Positions 26,099 to 35,868 are shown, counted from the first letter of the stretch. The stretch is DNA of 64,000 bases from Stenotrophomonas maltophilia (GCF_002138415.1 NZ_CP015612.1:3140001-3204000), one strand, 5' to 3'. Numbers and translations: made by a program. The notes: a model not told the origin generated them from the letters alone.

Positions 26099-26296
26099 TC
26101 AGAGGTAAGGGAGCATGCGGTCCAGACGGCCTGCGTCTTCTGCACGGACATGGCCCGTCTGACGCAGATTACGCTTACGCTTGGTCGCTTTCTTCGTGAG
26201 GATGTGGCTACGGTTGGCGTGGCCGCACTTGTACTTGCCCGAGGCGGTCTTGCGGAAACGCTTGGCCGCTGCCCGGTTGGTCTTGATCTTGGGCAT
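26099..26296 (-). CDS. rpmI: 50S ribosomal protein L35
   Basis: A 65-aa basic protein, [14 protein letters not shown]... ending LDRMLPYL, of the large subunit. It is preceded by a 266-bp gap after infC with a terminator hairpin and a TATCAT -10-like site (26415-26420, minus), where L20 autoregulation would act by analogy to E. coli. Confidence 0.98.
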   Translation of the reverse strand: MPKIKTNRAAAKRFRKTASGKYKCGHANRSHILTKKATKRKRNLRQTGHVRAEDAGRLDRMLPYL

Positions 26297-26480
26297 TGCA
26301 ATGTCCTTGATGGGATATGACCCTGGTTTCTGACTGATCTGGCGGCGGCCTGGGCCGCTCTTTCCGTCCTGCCATGATCGGCGTACGACCCGTCCTGGGT
26401 GGGTCGAGCCGGGCATGATACAGGCAAAACCGCCCTGCCACCAGCCCCTGCAACCCTTTCGCCGGCAATTCACCGGCTTC

Positions 26481-26514
26481 CTGCAAAAGCAAAGGGACGC
26501 CCATGGCGTCCCTT
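26481..26514 (-). terminator. Intrinsic terminator between infC and rpmI
   Basis: On the minus strand a perfect 10-bp stem AAGGGACGCC / GGCGTCCCTT with loop ATG is followed by TGCTTTTGC. Partial termination would set the ratio of infC to rpmI-rplT; the rest of the gap to 26296 holds a probable rpmI promoter. Confidence 0.75.
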
Positions 26515-26562
26515 CACCCTGAACCATTCAGCCAGGCGCCCCGGAAGGCGGCCCGTCAGGCA

Positions 26563-27090
26563 TCAGGTCTTCTTCTTCGGCGCGATCATCATGACCATCT
26601 GACGCCCTTCCAGGCGCGGACGGGATTCAATGACGATGTCCTCGCCCAGATCGGTCTCGATCCGGTTGGCCATTTCGCGGCCCAGTTCCTGGTGGCTCAT
26701 TTCACGGCCACGGAAACGGATGTTGACCTTGATCTTGTCACCATCTTCGAGGAACCCGCGCATCTTGCGCAGCTTGATCTGGTAGTCGCCCTCGTCCGTG
26801 ACCGGACGGAACTTCACTTCCTTGATCTCGACCTGCTTGGTCTTCTTCTTGGCCTCGCTGGCCTTCTTCTGCGCTTCGAACTTGAACTTGCCGAAGTCCA
26901 TGATCTTGCAGACCGGCGGATCGGCCTGCGGCTGGATTTCGACCAGGTCCAGGCCTTCATCTTCGGCCATGGACAGCGCTTCGTCGCGCGACAACACGCC
27001 GATCATTTCTCCGTCACTGCCGATCACGCGGACGCGCGGCACACGGATTTCCTGATTCTTGCGGTTCTGTTTGTTGTCAGGGGTGCTGAT
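26563..27090 (-). CDS. infC: Translation initiation factor IF-3 (probable AUC start)
   Basis: A 175-aa factor if initiated at ATC (27088-27090): Ile/Met-Ser-Thr-Pro-Asp, the N-terminus known for xanthomonad IF-3. GGGAG lies 8 nt upstream. The only canonical-type codon upstream in frame is TTG at 27103-27105, which would add MGERN and has no ribosome binding site. IF-3 genes use rare starts (AUU in E. coli) so that IF-3 rejects its own mRNA when abundant. Residues [13 protein letters not shown] and the C-domain [11 protein letters not shown] and [10 protein letters not shown] match. Confidence 0.9.
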   Translation of the reverse strand: MSTPDNKQNRKNQEIRVPRVRVIGSDGEMIGVLSRDEALSMAEDEGLDLVEIQPQADPPVCKIMDFGKFKFEAQKKASEAKKKTKQVEIKEVKFRPVTDEGDYQIKLRKMRGFLEDGDKIKVNIRFRGREMSHQELGREMANRIETDLGEDIVIESRPRLEGRQMVMMIAPKKKT

Positions 27091-27115
27091 ATTACGTTCT
27101 CCCAAGGGTATCGAA

Positions 27116-27145
27116 CCGGTCCGGGTGCCTGTGCGCCCGGACCGG
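27116..27145 (-). promoter_or_regulatory. 10-bp perfect hairpin between thrS and infC
   Basis: CCGGTCCGGG and CCCGGACCGG with a 10-nt loop, and no U-tract, so not a terminator. It lies 26 bp upstream of the infC start and may influence thrS-infC mRNA processing or IF-3 translation. Confidence 0.5.
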
Positions 27146-27153
27146 ACCTTTGC

Positions 27154-29055
27154 TTACGCGCCCTCGGCGTGGAGCCGCTCGATGAAGGCCTGCAGGCTCA
27201 TGCTGCCCAGGTCTTCGCCAGAACGCGTACGCACCGCCACAGCCCCATTTTCCTTCTCGCGGTCACCAATGACCAGCAGGTAGGGCACGCGCTGCAACGT
27301 ATGCTCGCGGATTTTATAGCCGATCTTCTCGTTACGCAAATCCGAGCTGACGCGGAAGCCTTGCTCCGCAAGGGTTTTGGTCACGCCCGAGACGTACTCG
27401 GCCTGGGCGTCGGTGATGTTGGCCACCACCACCTGGGTCGGCGCCAGCCAGGTCGGGAACTGGCCGGCATGGTGCTCGATCAGGATGCCCAGGAAGCGCT
27501 CCATCGAGCCCACGATGGCGCGATGCAGCATGACCGGGTGCTTCTTCTGGCTGTTCTCGTCCACGTACTCCGCGCCCAGACGGCCCGGCATCATGAAGTC
27601 GACCTGCATGGTGCCCAGCTGCCAGGTACGGCCGATGGCGTCCTTCAGGTGGTACTCGATCTTCGGGCCATAGAAGGCGCCCTCGCCCGGCAGCTCCTGC
27701 CATTCCACGCCACAGCTGGACAGTGCCGAGCGCAGTGCGCCCTCGGCCTTGTCCCAGGTGGCGTCGTCGCCCAGACGCGATTCCGGGCGCAGCGCGATCT
27801 TGATCTGGATCTCATCGAAGCCGAAGTGCTGGTAGACCGCCAGCGCCTGCTGGTGGAACGCGGTCACTTCCGATTCGATCTGGCTCTCGGTGCAGAACAC
27901 GTGGCCGTCGTCCTGGGTGAAACCACGCACGCGCAGGATGCCGTGCAGCGCGCCGGACGGCTCGTTGCGGTGGCAGGAACCGAACTCACCGTAGCGGATC
28001 GGCAGGTCGCGATAGCTGTGCAGGCCCTGGTTGAACACCTGGACATGGCCCGGGCAGTTCATCGGCTTGACCGCGTAGGTACGCTTCTCCGACTCGGTGA
28101 AGAACATGTTGTCCTGGTAGTTGTCCCAGTGGCCGGACTTCTTCCACAGGCTCACGTCCAGGATCTGCGGGCAGCGCACTTCGCCATAGCCGCTGCTGCG
28201 GTAGACCTTGCGCATGTACTGCTCGACCACCTGCCACAGCGCCCAGCCCTTCGGGTGCCAGAACACCAGGCCCGGCGCTTCTTCCTGCAGGTGGAACAGG
28301 TCCTGCTGCTTGCCGATGCGGCGGTGGTCGCGCATCTCGGCTTCTTCGATACGCTTGATGTACGCCTCGAGCTGCTTCTTGTCGGCCCAGGCGGTGCCGT
28401 AGATGCGCTGCAGCTGCTCGTTCTGCGCGTCACCGCGCCAGTAGGCGCCGGAGATGCGGGTCAGCTTGAAGGCCTTCAGGAAGCGCGTGTTCGGCACGTG
28501 CGGGCCGCGGCACATGTCCACGTATTCCTGGTGGTAATACATGCCCATCGCCTGGATGTCGTCGGACATGTCCTCGATCAGGCGCAGCTTGTAGTCCTCG
28601 CCACGGGCCTTGAAGATCTCGATCACTTCAGCACGCGGCGTCACCTTCTTGATGACGTCGTAGTCCTGGGCGATCAGCTCACCCATGCGCTTCTCGATCG
28701 CGGCCATGTCGTCCGGGGTGAACGGGCGCTCGGAGTAGATGTCGTAGTAGAAGCCCTCGGCGATCACCGGGCCGATCACCATCTTGACGTCCGGGTACAG
28801 CTGCTTGACGGCGTGGCCGACCAGGTGGGCGCAGGAGTGGCGGATGATCTCCACGCCCTCCTCGTCCTTGGCGGTGATGATGCGCAGGCTGGCATCGTGG
28901 TCGATGACGTCACTGGCATCGACCAGCACGCCATCGACCGAACCGGCGATGGTGGCCTTGGCCAGGCCGGCACCGATCGACTGGGCGACGTCCATGACGC
29001 TGACGGGATTTTCGAACTCGCGGCGGCTGCCGTCGGGAAGGGTAATGTTGATCAT
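27154..29055 (-). CDS. thrS: Threonyl-tRNA synthetase
   Basis: A 633-aa class II synthetase: N-terminal TGS domain (about 1-61), editing domain with [10 protein letters not shown], catalytic core with the zinc-binding MNCPGH and two histidines, [11 protein letters not shown] of motif 2, [18 protein letters not shown] of motif 3, then the anticodon-binding domain (about 530-633). First gene of the operon with infC-rpmI-rplT-pheST-ihfA. Controlled by an upstream leader/attenuator; see that entry. Confidence 0.99.
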   Translation of the reverse strand: MINITLPDGSRREFENPVSVMDVAQSIGAGLAKATIAGSVDGVLVDASDVIDHDASLRIITAKDEEGVEIIRHSCAHLVGHAVKQLYPDVKMVIGPVIAEGFYYDIYSERPFTPDDMAAIEKRMGELIAQDYDVIKKVTPRAEVIEIFKARGEDYKLRLIEDMSDDIQAMGMYYHQEYVDMCRGPHVPNTRFLKAFKLTRISGAYWRGDAQNEQLQRIYGTAWADKKQLEAYIKRIEEAEMRDHRRIGKQQDLFHLQEEAPGLVFWHPKGWALWQVVEQYMRKVYRSSGYGEVRCPQILDVSLWKKSGHWDNYQDNMFFTESEKRTYAVKPMNCPGHVQVFNQGLHSYRDLPIRYGEFGSCHRNEPSGALHGILRVRGFTQDDGHVFCTESQIESEVTAFHQQALAVYQHFGFDEIQIKIALRPESRLGDDATWDKAEGALRSALSSCGVEWQELPGEGAFYGPKIEYHLKDAIGRTWQLGTMQVDFMMPGRLGAEYVDENSQKKHPVMLHRAIVGSMERFLGILIEHHAGQFPTWLAPTQVVVANITDAQAEYVSGVTKTLAEQGFRVSSDLRNEKIGYKIREHTLQRVPYLLVIGDREKENGAVAVRTRSGEDLGSMSLQAFIERLHAEGA

Positions 29056-29120
29056 CGCATTGGCTTCGTGCGGGGCCCGCGGGGCGGGCTGGAAAGCGTT
29101 CCCGGGCCATTGCCCGGGCA

Positions 29121-29145
29121 ATAAAAAAGCGCCGCGAGGGCGCCT
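29121..29145 (-). terminator. Attenuator terminator of thrS leader
   Basis: On the minus strand AGGCGCC / GGCGCTT (7 bp with one G-T), loop CTCGC, then TTTTATTG. It follows the leader peptide stop by 25 nt and comes before thrS. A second GC-rich hairpin CCCGGG-CAATGG-CCCGGG (29101-29118) follows. Confidence 0.85.
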
Positions 29146-29170
29146 GGAACACAGGGCCTTCGGAGGCAGG

Positions 29171-29197
29171 TCAACAGTGGGCGGTGGTAGTGCTCAT
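29171..29197 (-). CDS. thrS leader peptide with three threonine codons (putative)
   Basis: The minus strand reads ATG AGC ACT ACC ACC GCC CAC TGT TGA, i.e. M-S-T-T-T-A-H-C. Three consecutive Thr codons in an 8-residue frame, between a promoter and an intrinsic terminator ahead of thrS, are the layout of a ribosome-stall attenuator. Its start has only a weak purine match upstream. Threonine shortage would stall ribosomes at the Thr codons and favour read-through. Confidence 0.65.
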   Translation of the reverse strand: MSTTTAHC

Positions 29198-29257
29198 GTC
29201 GCACGCTCGGCCGGCGCTGGGCGCGGGCCACCTTGTTCCAGTCAGGGTTCTGCGACG

Positions 29258-29286
29258 ATCTTAAACCAGCGCACCGGAAAGCCCAA
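29258..29286 (-). promoter_or_regulatory. thrS operon promoter
   Basis: On the minus strand TTGGGC (29286-29281) and TAAGAT (29263-29258) with 17-bp spacing. Transcription would begin near 29,251, leaving about 55 nt before the leader peptide and about 200 nt before thrS. Confidence 0.55.
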
Positions 29287-29484
29287 GGGCTACCGTACGG
29301 TCCGCTGAATGGCCAGCGCTGGCGGCGTGAAAACGCAATGATTACCATGTCCGCGCAGCCCGCCCCGTGCCAGCCTGCCCGCTTTCCCCCAGGACCTCGT
29401 GATGCGCCACCCGCTCCGACCGGCTCCCGCCGGCCCCGCCCGTGCCCCGCGTTCGCCGGCCCGCTGCCAAGGCGGCCGCCCGCA

Positions 29485-29781
29485 ATGATCACCGTCGGCC
29501 TTTCCACGCTGGGCTTCTGCAGCCTGGGCATGCTGGCGGCGATGTTCTCGGTGCTGGCGTTCTATGCCGCCTCGCCGCACTGTCGCTGGCCGCGCCTGCG
29601 CCGCGCCGGCCGCCTCGGCCGCCAGCTCGGCCTGGTCGCCGCCGCTGCCGCGTTGTGGCTGTGGATGGCCGAACTCGGCTTTGCTGCTGGCCTGGTGGCG
29701 ATGCTGTGCACCTGGATGCTGGCCGCGATGCTGCTGCCAGCCCTGGCCGCCTGGCATCGCCCGGGCATGGAGTCGCCCTGA
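29485..29781 (+). CDS. Small membrane protein, DUF3325-like, of an iron-uptake operon
   Basis: A 98-aa protein with three hydrophobic segments (LGMLAAMFSVLAFYA, LGLVAAAAALWLWM, GLVAMLCTWMLAAMLL). By position before a DUF3649-like and a PepSY gene it fits DUF3325 of pseudomonad and xanthomonad ferric-siderophore operons. The family call is from context. AAGGCGG is 9 nt before the ATG. Its stop overlaps the next start (TGATG). An AT-richer stretch near 29,330-29,345 could hold a Fur site but no clear match is seen. Confidence 0.7.
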   Translation: MITVGLSTLGFCSLGMLAAMFSVLAFYAASPHCRWPRLRRAGRLGRQLGLVAAAAALWLWMAELGFAAGLVAMLCTWMLAAMLLPALAAWHRPGMESP

Positions 29782-30044
29782 TGTGGCCGCGCGCCTTCGC
29801 CGGCATCGTGGCCGGCTTCTTCTTGGCCGCGGCCGTGACCGGGCTGGTGACCTGGCTACCGCCAGGCCCCTGGCAGAACGCGCTGGTGCCCAGCCTGATC
29901 ACGTTCATTCCGCTGTGGATGCTGGCTGCCCTGTGGGCGTTCAGCTTCCGCAGCGCAATGCGCGCCTGGGTGACACTGGCCGGCAGCGCTGCAGCCGGCT
30001 TCGCCGTGCTGACGCTGCTGCGCCTGACCGGCGCGGTGCAATGA
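29781..30044 (+). CDS. Small membrane protein, DUF3649-like
   Basis: An 87-aa protein with three hydrophobic helices (FAGIVAGFFLAAAVTGLV, LITFIPLWMLAALWAF, LAGSAAAGFAVLTLL) and FRSAMRAW between the last two. The AL-W-AF-x-R-x-AMRAW pattern matches DUF3649 iron-transport-associated proteins. Coupled to the gene upstream and 10 bp before the PepSY gene. Confidence 0.7.
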   Translation: MWPRAFAGIVAGFFLAAAVTGLVTWLPPGPWQNALVPSLITFIPLWMLAALWAFSFRSAMRAWVTLAGSAAAGFAVLTLLRLTGAVQ

Positions 30045-30054
30045 GACCCACCCC

Positions 30055-31614
30055 ATGAAGTTCAGCTCGCAGACCCTGCGTACGTTCACCACCCTGCACA
30101 CCTGGGTCGGCCTGGTTGCCGGCTTCGGCCTGTTCGTGGCCTTCTACGCGGGTGCGCTGACCCTGTTCCACCACGACCTGCCGCTGTGGCAGACGCCCGG
30201 TGCAGCCACCGCACTCCCCGCCGGCCTGGACGACGCGCAGTACCTGCTGGAAGACGTGCTTGCCGCGCATCCGGAAGCGCGCCGCCACGTCGGCATGACC
30301 TTCCCCGGCACCGAACACCCGCAGCCACTGGCCTACTGGCAGGCCGATGACGGCAGCTGGCGCTACGCCTGGCCGGGACAGATCGCCGGCAGCCCGACGC
30401 CGCCACAGACCGGGCTGGCCGAACTGGTCAACGAGCTGCATTACAGCCTCGGACTGCCGGTGGCCGGCATCTACGTGATGGGCATCGTCAGCCTGCTGTA
30501 TGGCATGGCGCTGCTGAGTGGCCTGGTGATCCACCTGCCAAAGCTGTTCGGTGATCTGTTCGCACTGCGTCCGGGCCGCAACCTGAAACAACTGTGGCAG
30601 GACGCGCACAACGTGATCGGCGTGCTCAGCCTGCCCTTCCACCTGATGTTCGCGGTCACTGGCGCCCTGCTCTGCCTGGTGTTCGTGCAGATGGCCCTGC
30701 TCAACCCGCTGATCTACGACGGCAAGGCCCTGCAGGCGGTGCCGACGGCAATGGACACCGCGCCCGTGCGCGACACCAGCGGCATTCCGGCGCCGCCGGG
30801 CAGCCTGCGCGTGCTGCATGCACGTGCGCTTGAAGTCGCCCGCGCACAGGGCGTGGCCAACTTCGAACCTGCCTACCTGAAGCTGGCCAACGCCGGCGAT
30901 GCCAACGCCACGATCGAGATCACGGGTGAATCCACCGGCACACTTGGCCCGCTCGGTTCGGTGGCCTTGGACGTGGCCACCGGCAACGTCCTGGCCTCCC
31001 AGCTGCCCGGCCAGCGCGATGCCAACCACGCCACGCTCAGCGCCGCCTATGCCCTGCACTTCGGCGAGTTCGGCAACGGCGTGGTGGTCTGGCTGTACTT
31101 CCTGCTCGGCCTCGGCGGTGCGTTCCTGTTCTACTCCGGCAACCTGTTATGGATCGAGTCGCGGCGCAAGCGCCGCCAGCCGCAACAGCCGCGTGCCGGG
31201 GTGAACATGGCGCGGGCCACGGTTGGCGTGTGCATCGGCCTGTGCGTGGCGATCTCGGTCGCCTTCGTCACCGCGCTGGTGCTGGAGCGGCTGGCACCGT
31301 CGGCAGTCGACCACGGCATCCGCTGGGCCTGCTTCGGCAGCTGGGCGGCCTGTGCGCTGTGGGCCGCGCTGCGACGTCCGGCGCAGGCGGCACGCGAACT
31401 GCTGTGGGCGGCGGCGATCAGCACCGCGCTGGTGCCGATCCTGCACGGCGCACTCAATGGCGACTGGCTGTGGCGTGCTGCGGCGCGTGGCCACTGGCCG
31501 CTGTTCTGGGTCGATGCCATCGCGCTGGCCATGGCCTTCGGCTTCGCCCGCCTGGCCGTCGCCAGCCAGCGCCGCGCCCGCAACGGGGATCCGAACAGCG
31601 TCTGGGCCGATTGA
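30055..31614 (+). CDS. PepSY-associated TM protein (PiuB/FoxB-type)
   Basis: A 519-aa inner membrane protein starting MKFSSQTLRTFTTLHTWVGLVAGF, with PepSY_TM helices (HTWVG, LHYSLGLPVAG, DAHNVIGVLSLPFHLMFAVTGALL), a periplasmic PepSY-like segment, LHFGEFGNGVVVWLYFLLGLGG and a C-terminal helix cluster. Conserved histidines His15, His149 and His-containing DAHN may bind heme. Members reduce ferric siderophores in the periplasm; ligand unknown. Last gene of the operon. Confidence 0.88.
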   Translation: MKFSSQTLRTFTTLHTWVGLVAGFGLFVAFYAGALTLFHHDLPLWQTPGAATALPAGLDDAQYLLEDVLAAHPEARRHVGMTFPGTEHPQPLAYWQADDGSWRYAWPGQIAGSPTPPQTGLAELVNELHYSLGLPVAGIYVMGIVSLLYGMALLSGLVIHLPKLFGDLFALRPGRNLKQLWQDAHNVIGVLSLPFHLMFAVTGALLCLVFVQMALLNPLIYDGKALQAVPTAMDTAPVRDTSGIPAPPGSLRVLHARALEVARAQGVANFEPAYLKLANAGDANATIEITGESTGTLGPLGSVALDVATGNVLASQLPGQRDANHATLSAAYALHFGEFGNGVVVWLYFLLGLGGAFLFYSGNLLWIESRRKRRQPQQPRAGVNMARATVGVCIGLCVAISVAFVTALVLERLAPSAVDHGIRWACFGSWAACALWAALRRPAQAARELLWAAAISTALVPILHGALNGDWLWRAAARGHWPLFWVDAIALAMAFGFARLAVASQRRARNGDPNSVWAD

Positions 31615-31620
31615 GCCGAC

Positions 31621-31642
31621 GCCGGGCATGGCCCGGCGCTAC
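31621..31642. repeat. SMAG/REP-type hairpin
   Basis: GCCGGGC-AT-GGCCCGGC followed by GCTAC in the gap between convergent genes. Confidence 0.75.
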
Positions 31643-32040
31643 CGAAGGTCCGCCGGATCCGGGTACCGACTCACTTCGATCAGGTTGCCATCCGGGTCGC
31701 GAAAGTACACCGATTCGATCGGTCCCAGCGCTCCGGTGCGTGCAACCGGCCCCTCCTCCACCGAAACGGACTGCGCCTGCAGGTGGGCCAGCACATCGAC
31801 TGACGCCGTACGCGTGACCAGGCACAGATCGGCACTGCCCGGCGTGGGTCGCAACGCATGCGGCTGCAGCGGGGCACTGGCCGGATGCAGATTGATCTTC
31901 TGCTGGCCGAACTGCAGTGCGGTACGGCCCGCGCCGAAGTGCACGACCTGCATGCCGAGCACGCGCTGGTAGAAATCACAGCTGCGGTCGATGTCGGCGA
32001 CGGTGAGGACCAGATGGTCCAGGCGTTCGAGATGGATCAT
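31639..32040 (-). CDS. VOC family (glyoxalase/bleomycin-resistance fold) protein
   Basis: A 133-aa protein of the GLOD5-like group: MIHLERLDHLVLTVADIDRSCDFYQRVLGM with metal-ligand His9, and ESVYFRDPDGNLIEVSRY near the C-terminus with a Glu ligand. Two beta-alpha-beta3 units. Activity unknown; often called virulence protein STM3117-like. Stop codon touches the SMAG hairpin. Confidence 0.9.
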   Translation of the reverse strand: MIHLERLDHLVLTVADIDRSCDFYQRVLGMQVVHFGAGRTALQFGQQKINLHPASAPLQPHALRPTPGSADLCLVTRTASVDVLAHLQAQSVSVEEGPVARTGALGPIESVYFRDPDGNLIEVSRYPDPADLR

Positions 32041-32130
32041 GCCCCCAGCGTAACGCTGCGGGCATGGACATGCTGTGCGGGGTTGGGTCGCTGGCGTTGC
32101 GGCATTGCGCCGGACATTGCCTGATGCAGC

Positions 32131-33321
32131 TCAATCGCCGATGCGCGCCTTCTGCCAGGGGCCCAGCATGGCGTTGAGCAGGCTGGCCTGTTCGTCGTCG
32201 CCGGTCAGCTCCCACATGAACACCCCGGCCAGGCCCTGCTCACGGGCGAACTGCGCACGCAGCCCGATCGAGCGCGGGTCTTCATAGCTGATGAAGATCT
32301 TCTGCCGGGCGTTGTACAGCCACGGGCTCTGCGCTTGCGGCTGCCAGTGCTTCGTCCAGCCCGGCTGGTCGAGATAGCGCGCCTTGATCACGCGCCAGTC
32401 GCCGGCATCGGCCGGTGCACTGTAGGACTGGTACAGCCCATCCAGCGCATCGCCGGTGACCTTGAAGCCGCGCCCGTAGAACGGCACACCCAGCACCAGC
32501 TTGTCGGCCGGCACACCGTGCTCGCGGTAGTACTGCACCGCGCCGGCCACGTTGTTCCAGCGCCGCAGTTCCGGTGCCAGCGGATCGGCCGGTACTTCAT
32601 GCAGCGGGGCGTTGAAGGTCGACACCGCCGAGAAGCCGGTGCCCATGTCGTAGCTCATCAGGTTGATGAAATCGAACACCCTGGCCAACGCCGGCAGGTC
32701 ATAGCTTGCGGCTGGATCGTAGGGGCCATCGGTCTGCAGGCGACCGGCGGCCAGTGCGGCGGTCAACAGCATCGGCTGCCCCGCCTTGCGGCCATGCGCA
32801 TCAAGGGCCACGCGGAACGCCTGCGCGAGCCGGGTCAGATTGGCGCGGTCCTGCGGGCGGTGTGCCAGCTCCTTCGGTCCGCCACTGACCGGGAATTCCC
32901 AGTCGATATCCACGCCATCGAAGCTGCCGGCATGACGATCGAAGAACAGCGCCATGCATGAGTCGACCAGGCGCTTGCGGCTGCCCTCGGTCAGCGCTGC
33001 ATCGGAGAATCCACCTGCGCCCCAGCCACCGATCGAAATCAACGTGCGCAGATGCGGGTGCGCCTTCTTCAGCTCGGCCAGCGCCGCGAAGTTCTTCGGC
33101 GCTTCCGCACCGATCGTGCAGCGGCCGTCCTCGATGGTGGAGAACGCGTAGAACAGGTGGGTGAGGCGCTCGGCGGGAATGCTCGACACCGGATAGCGCT
33201 CGGCCGAACCGCCGGGGTAGTAGGCACCGAAGATCGGCGGCTGCGCGGGTGCCGCATGCACGGCTATGGGCAAGGCACCGGCAATCAGCACGGCAAGGGC
33301 AACCACAGTCTGGCGGAACAT
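32131..33321 (-). CDS. Secreted GH18 glycoside hydrolase (chitinase-like)
   Basis: A 396-aa exported GH18 enzyme: signal peptide to AVHAAP, TIM-barrel start FGAYYPGG, SIGGWGAGGFS (substrate-binding), and the catalytic DGVDIDWE with Glu142 as acid. Later NLMSYDMGTGF, VLGVPFYGRGF and GVFMWELTGDD match GH18 chitinases. No separate chitin-binding domain is seen, so it may act on soluble chitin oligomers. Confidence 0.93.
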   Translation of the reverse strand: MFRQTVVALAVLIAGALPIAVHAAPAQPPIFGAYYPGGSAERYPVSSIPAERLTHLFYAFSTIEDGRCTIGAEAPKNFAALAELKKAHPHLRTLISIGGWGAGGFSDAALTEGSRKRLVDSCMALFFDRHAGSFDGVDIDWEFPVSGGPKELAHRPQDRANLTRLAQAFRVALDAHGRKAGQPMLLTAALAAGRLQTDGPYDPAASYDLPALARVFDFINLMSYDMGTGFSAVSTFNAPLHEVPADPLAPELRRWNNVAGAVQYYREHGVPADKLVLGVPFYGRGFKVTGDALDGLYQSYSAPADAGDWRVIKARYLDQPGWTKHWQPQAQSPWLYNARQKIFISYEDPRSIGLRAQFAREQGLAGVFMWELTGDDEQASLLNAMLGPWQKARIGD

Positions 33322-33517
33322 GGGATCTCCCGGTTCGAAGGCGCAGCCACGTTAGCAAACCGATGGGGCTGTGGGACGGTTGTCGCGGCATGTCGTCCAG
33401 TGGACAGGCGCGATCCCCGCAACCGTGACAGAACGATGGCCACGTGGCGGCGCTCACGCATTGCAGCAGGACATGCAGCGACCTGGATGAGCGGCACCTC
33501 GTTGCGTCGAGGCAAAG

Positions 33518-33544
33518 AAAAAGCGGGCCGAAGCCCGCTTTTTC
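33518..33544 (-). terminator. Terminator after pnp (works both ways)
   Basis: AAAAAGCGGGC-TTCG-GCCCGCTTTTT, with U-tracts both ways. It ends the pnp transcript on the minus strand. The 287-bp gap from 33,322 has nothing else I recognise besides the following SMAG element. Confidence 0.9.
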
Positions 33545-33564
33545 ATTTCAGCGATTCCAGAAGC

Positions 33565-33588
33565 GTGTCAACCAAGGTTGACACCTAC
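33565..33588. repeat. SMAG/REP-type hairpin
   Basis: GTGTCAACC-AA-GGTTGACAC followed by CTAC; a second dyad AATCGACC-GGA-GGTCGATT (33592-33610) runs into the pnp stop codon. Confidence 0.75.
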
Positions 33589-33608
33589 CGTAATCGACCG
33601 GAGGTCGA

Positions 33609-35717
33609 TTATTCGGCGCTGGCGGCTTCGCCTTCTTCAACGGCCTTCATCGACAGGCGGATACGGCCCTGCTTGTCGACTTCCAGCACCTTGACCTTGA
33701 CCACATCGCCTTCCTTCAGCACGTCGCCGACCTTCTCGACGCGATCGCTGGAGATCTGCGACACGTGGACCAGACCGTCCTTGCCCGGCAGGATCGTGAC
33801 GAACGCACCGAAGTCCATGATCTTGGCGACCTTGCCTTCGTAGATGCGGCCCGGCTCGACGTCCGAGGTGATCTGCTCGATGCGGGCCTTGGCGGCCTGG
33901 GCAGCGATGGCATTGACCGAAGCGATGACGATGGTGCCGTCATCCTGGATGTCGATCTGGGTGCCGGTTTCCTTGGTGATGGCCTGGATGGTCGAGCCAC
34001 CCTTGCCGATCACTTCGCGGATCTTGTCCGGGTGGATCTTGATGGTCAGCAGGCGCGGCGCGTAGTCCGACAGCTCTTCACGCGGAGCGGTCAGGCCGTG
34101 GGCCATTTCGCCCAGGATGTGCAGACGGCCAGCCTTGGCCTGCTGCAGAGCCTGCTTCATGATCTCTTCGGTGATGCCTTCGATCTTGATGTCCATCTGC
34201 AGGGCGGAAATGCCCTCAGCGGTACCGGCCACCTTGAAGTCCATGTCGCCCAGGTGATCTTCGTCACCCAGGATGTCGGACAGGACGACGAAGCGCTCGC
34301 CTTCCTTGACCAGGCCCATGGCGATACCGGCAACCGGCGCCTTCACCGGCACGCCGGCGTCCATCAGGGCCAGCGACGAACCGCAGACCGAGGCCATCGA
34401 CGAGGAACCGTTCGACTCGGTGATTTCCGAGACGACGCGGATGGTGTACGGGAAGGATTCCAGCGACGGCATGACAGCCAGCACGCCGCGCTTGGCCAGG
34501 CGACCGTGGCCGATTTCGCGGCGCTTCGGGCCCATCATGCGGCCGCACTCACCCACCGAGAACGGAGGGAAGTTGTAGTGGAACAGGAAGTTTTCCTTGT
34601 ACTCACCGGCAACGGCGTCGATGACCTGGCCGTCGCGGGCGGTGCCCAGGGTGATGGTCACGATGGCCTGGGTTTCGCCACGGGTGAACAGCGAGGAACC
34701 GTGGGTACGCGGCAGCACGCCGGTCTTCACGGTGATCGGGCGGACGGTGTCCAGCGCACGGCCGTCGATGCGGACCTTGGTGTCCAGCACCGAGTCACGC
34801 ATGGTGCGGTATTCCAGTTCGCCGAATTCCTTCGACAGCTCGGCCGGGTTCCAGCCTTCGGCGGCCACGCGGCCTGCCAGGGCTTCGAACACGTCCTTCT
34901 TGATCGCCGAAATGGCGTCGCGGCGCTGCAGCTTGTCGCGCACCTGGAAGGCTTCGCCCAGGCGCGGGCCGATGGCTTCCTTCAGGGCGGAGATCAGCAC
35001 GTCGTTCTTGGCCGGGGCTTCCCAGGTCGACGGCTTGGTGCCGGCTTCGACGGTCAGCTCGTTGATCGCGTTGATGACCTTCTGCATTTCGCGGTGACCG
35101 AAGGTCACGGCGCCCAGCATCACTTCTTCGGACAGCAGCGCGGCTTCGGATTCGACCATCAGCACGGCGTTGGAGGTACCGGCGACAACCAGTTCCAGCT
35201 GCGAGTCAGCCAGTTCGCTGACGGTCGGGTTCAGGATGTACTCGCCGTTCTTGTAACCGACCTTGGCAGCGCCGATCGGGCCCATGAACGGGGTGCCGGC
35301 CAGGGACAGGGCCGCCGAGGCGCCGATCAGGGCAGCAATGTCGCCGTCCACGTCCGGGTTCAGCGACATGACCGTGGCGATGATCTGCACTTCGTTCTTG
35401 TAGTCTTCCGGGAACAGCGGACGGATCGGACGGTCGATCAGACGCGAGATCAGGGTTTCCTTCTCGGTCGCACGGCCTTCACGCTTGAAGAAACCACCCG
35501 GGATACGGCCGCCGGCGTAGAACTTTTCCTGATAATCGACGGTCAGCGGGAAGAAGTCCTGGCCTTCGCGCGCGCTCTTGGCGGCGACGGCGGTGACCAG
35601 CAGTACGGTGTCGTCCATCTTGACGATGACGGCACCGCTGGCCTGACGGGCGACTTCGCCGGTCTCGAGCGTGACGGTGTGCTTGCCGTACTGGAAGGTT
35701 TTGGTGATTTTTGCCAC
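33609..35717 (-). CDS. pnp: Polynucleotide phosphorylase
   Basis: A 702-aa 3'-5' exoribonuclease of the RNA degradosome using phosphate. GTG start (GTG GCA AAA ATC). Two RNase PH-like domains (about 1-230, 310-545), then KH ([19 protein letters not shown]) and S1 ([23 protein letters not shown]) at the C-terminus. Follows rpsO after a terminator, as in E. coli, where pnp autoregulates its leader. Confidence 0.99.
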   Translation of the reverse strand: MAKITKTFQYGKHTVTLETGEVARQASGAVIVKMDDTVLLVTAVAAKSAREGQDFFPLTVDYQEKFYAGGRIPGGFFKREGRATEKETLISRLIDRPIRPLFPEDYKNEVQIIATVMSLNPDVDGDIAALIGASAALSLAGTPFMGPIGAAKVGYKNGEYILNPTVSELADSQLELVVAGTSNAVLMVESEAALLSEEVMLGAVTFGHREMQKVINAINELTVEAGTKPSTWEAPAKNDVLISALKEAIGPRLGEAFQVRDKLQRRDAISAIKKDVFEALAGRVAAEGWNPAELSKEFGELEYRTMRDSVLDTKVRIDGRALDTVRPITVKTGVLPRTHGSSLFTRGETQAIVTITLGTARDGQVIDAVAGEYKENFLFHYNFPPFSVGECGRMMGPKRREIGHGRLAKRGVLAVMPSLESFPYTIRVVSEITESNGSSSMASVCGSSLALMDAGVPVKAPVAGIAMGLVKEGERFVVLSDILGDEDHLGDMDFKVAGTAEGISALQMDIKIEGITEEIMKQALQQAKAGRLHILGEMAHGLTAPREELSDYAPRLLTIKIHPDKIREVIGKGGSTIQAITKETGTQIDIQDDGTIVIASVNAIAAQAAKARIEQITSDVEPGRIYEGKVAKIMDFGAFVTILPGKDGLVHVSQISSDRVEKVGDVLKEGDVVKVKVLEVDKQGRIRLSMKAVEEGEAASAE

Positions 35718-35823
35718 GGAGGGTGTCCTTGGGGATGCTGTCTGCGAATTTGGACCGTCGGCGACCCTTGCCGCCAGCGGGTGGCCGGATCGTTCCGGCC
35801 TGAATCGGGGATTGCGGTGCTAC

Positions 35824-35858
35824 AAAACAAAACCGCGGCGCATCGCTGCGCCGCGGGG
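35824..35858 (-). terminator. Terminator after rpsO
   Basis: On the minus strand CCGCGGCGCA-GCGA-TGCGCCGCGG (10 bp), then TTTTGTTTTG. Confidence 0.9.
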
Positions 35859-35868
35859 GATTCGTTGC

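Noticed and set aside
26503..29124. An 873-codon plus-strand frame over thrS/infC
   Set aside because: Antisense to well-supported thrS and infC; composition typical of a complement frame.
29330..29350. Possible Fur box before the DUF3325-like gene
   Set aside because: Only a partial match (GCAATGATTACC-like) to the Fur consensus; too weak to claim.
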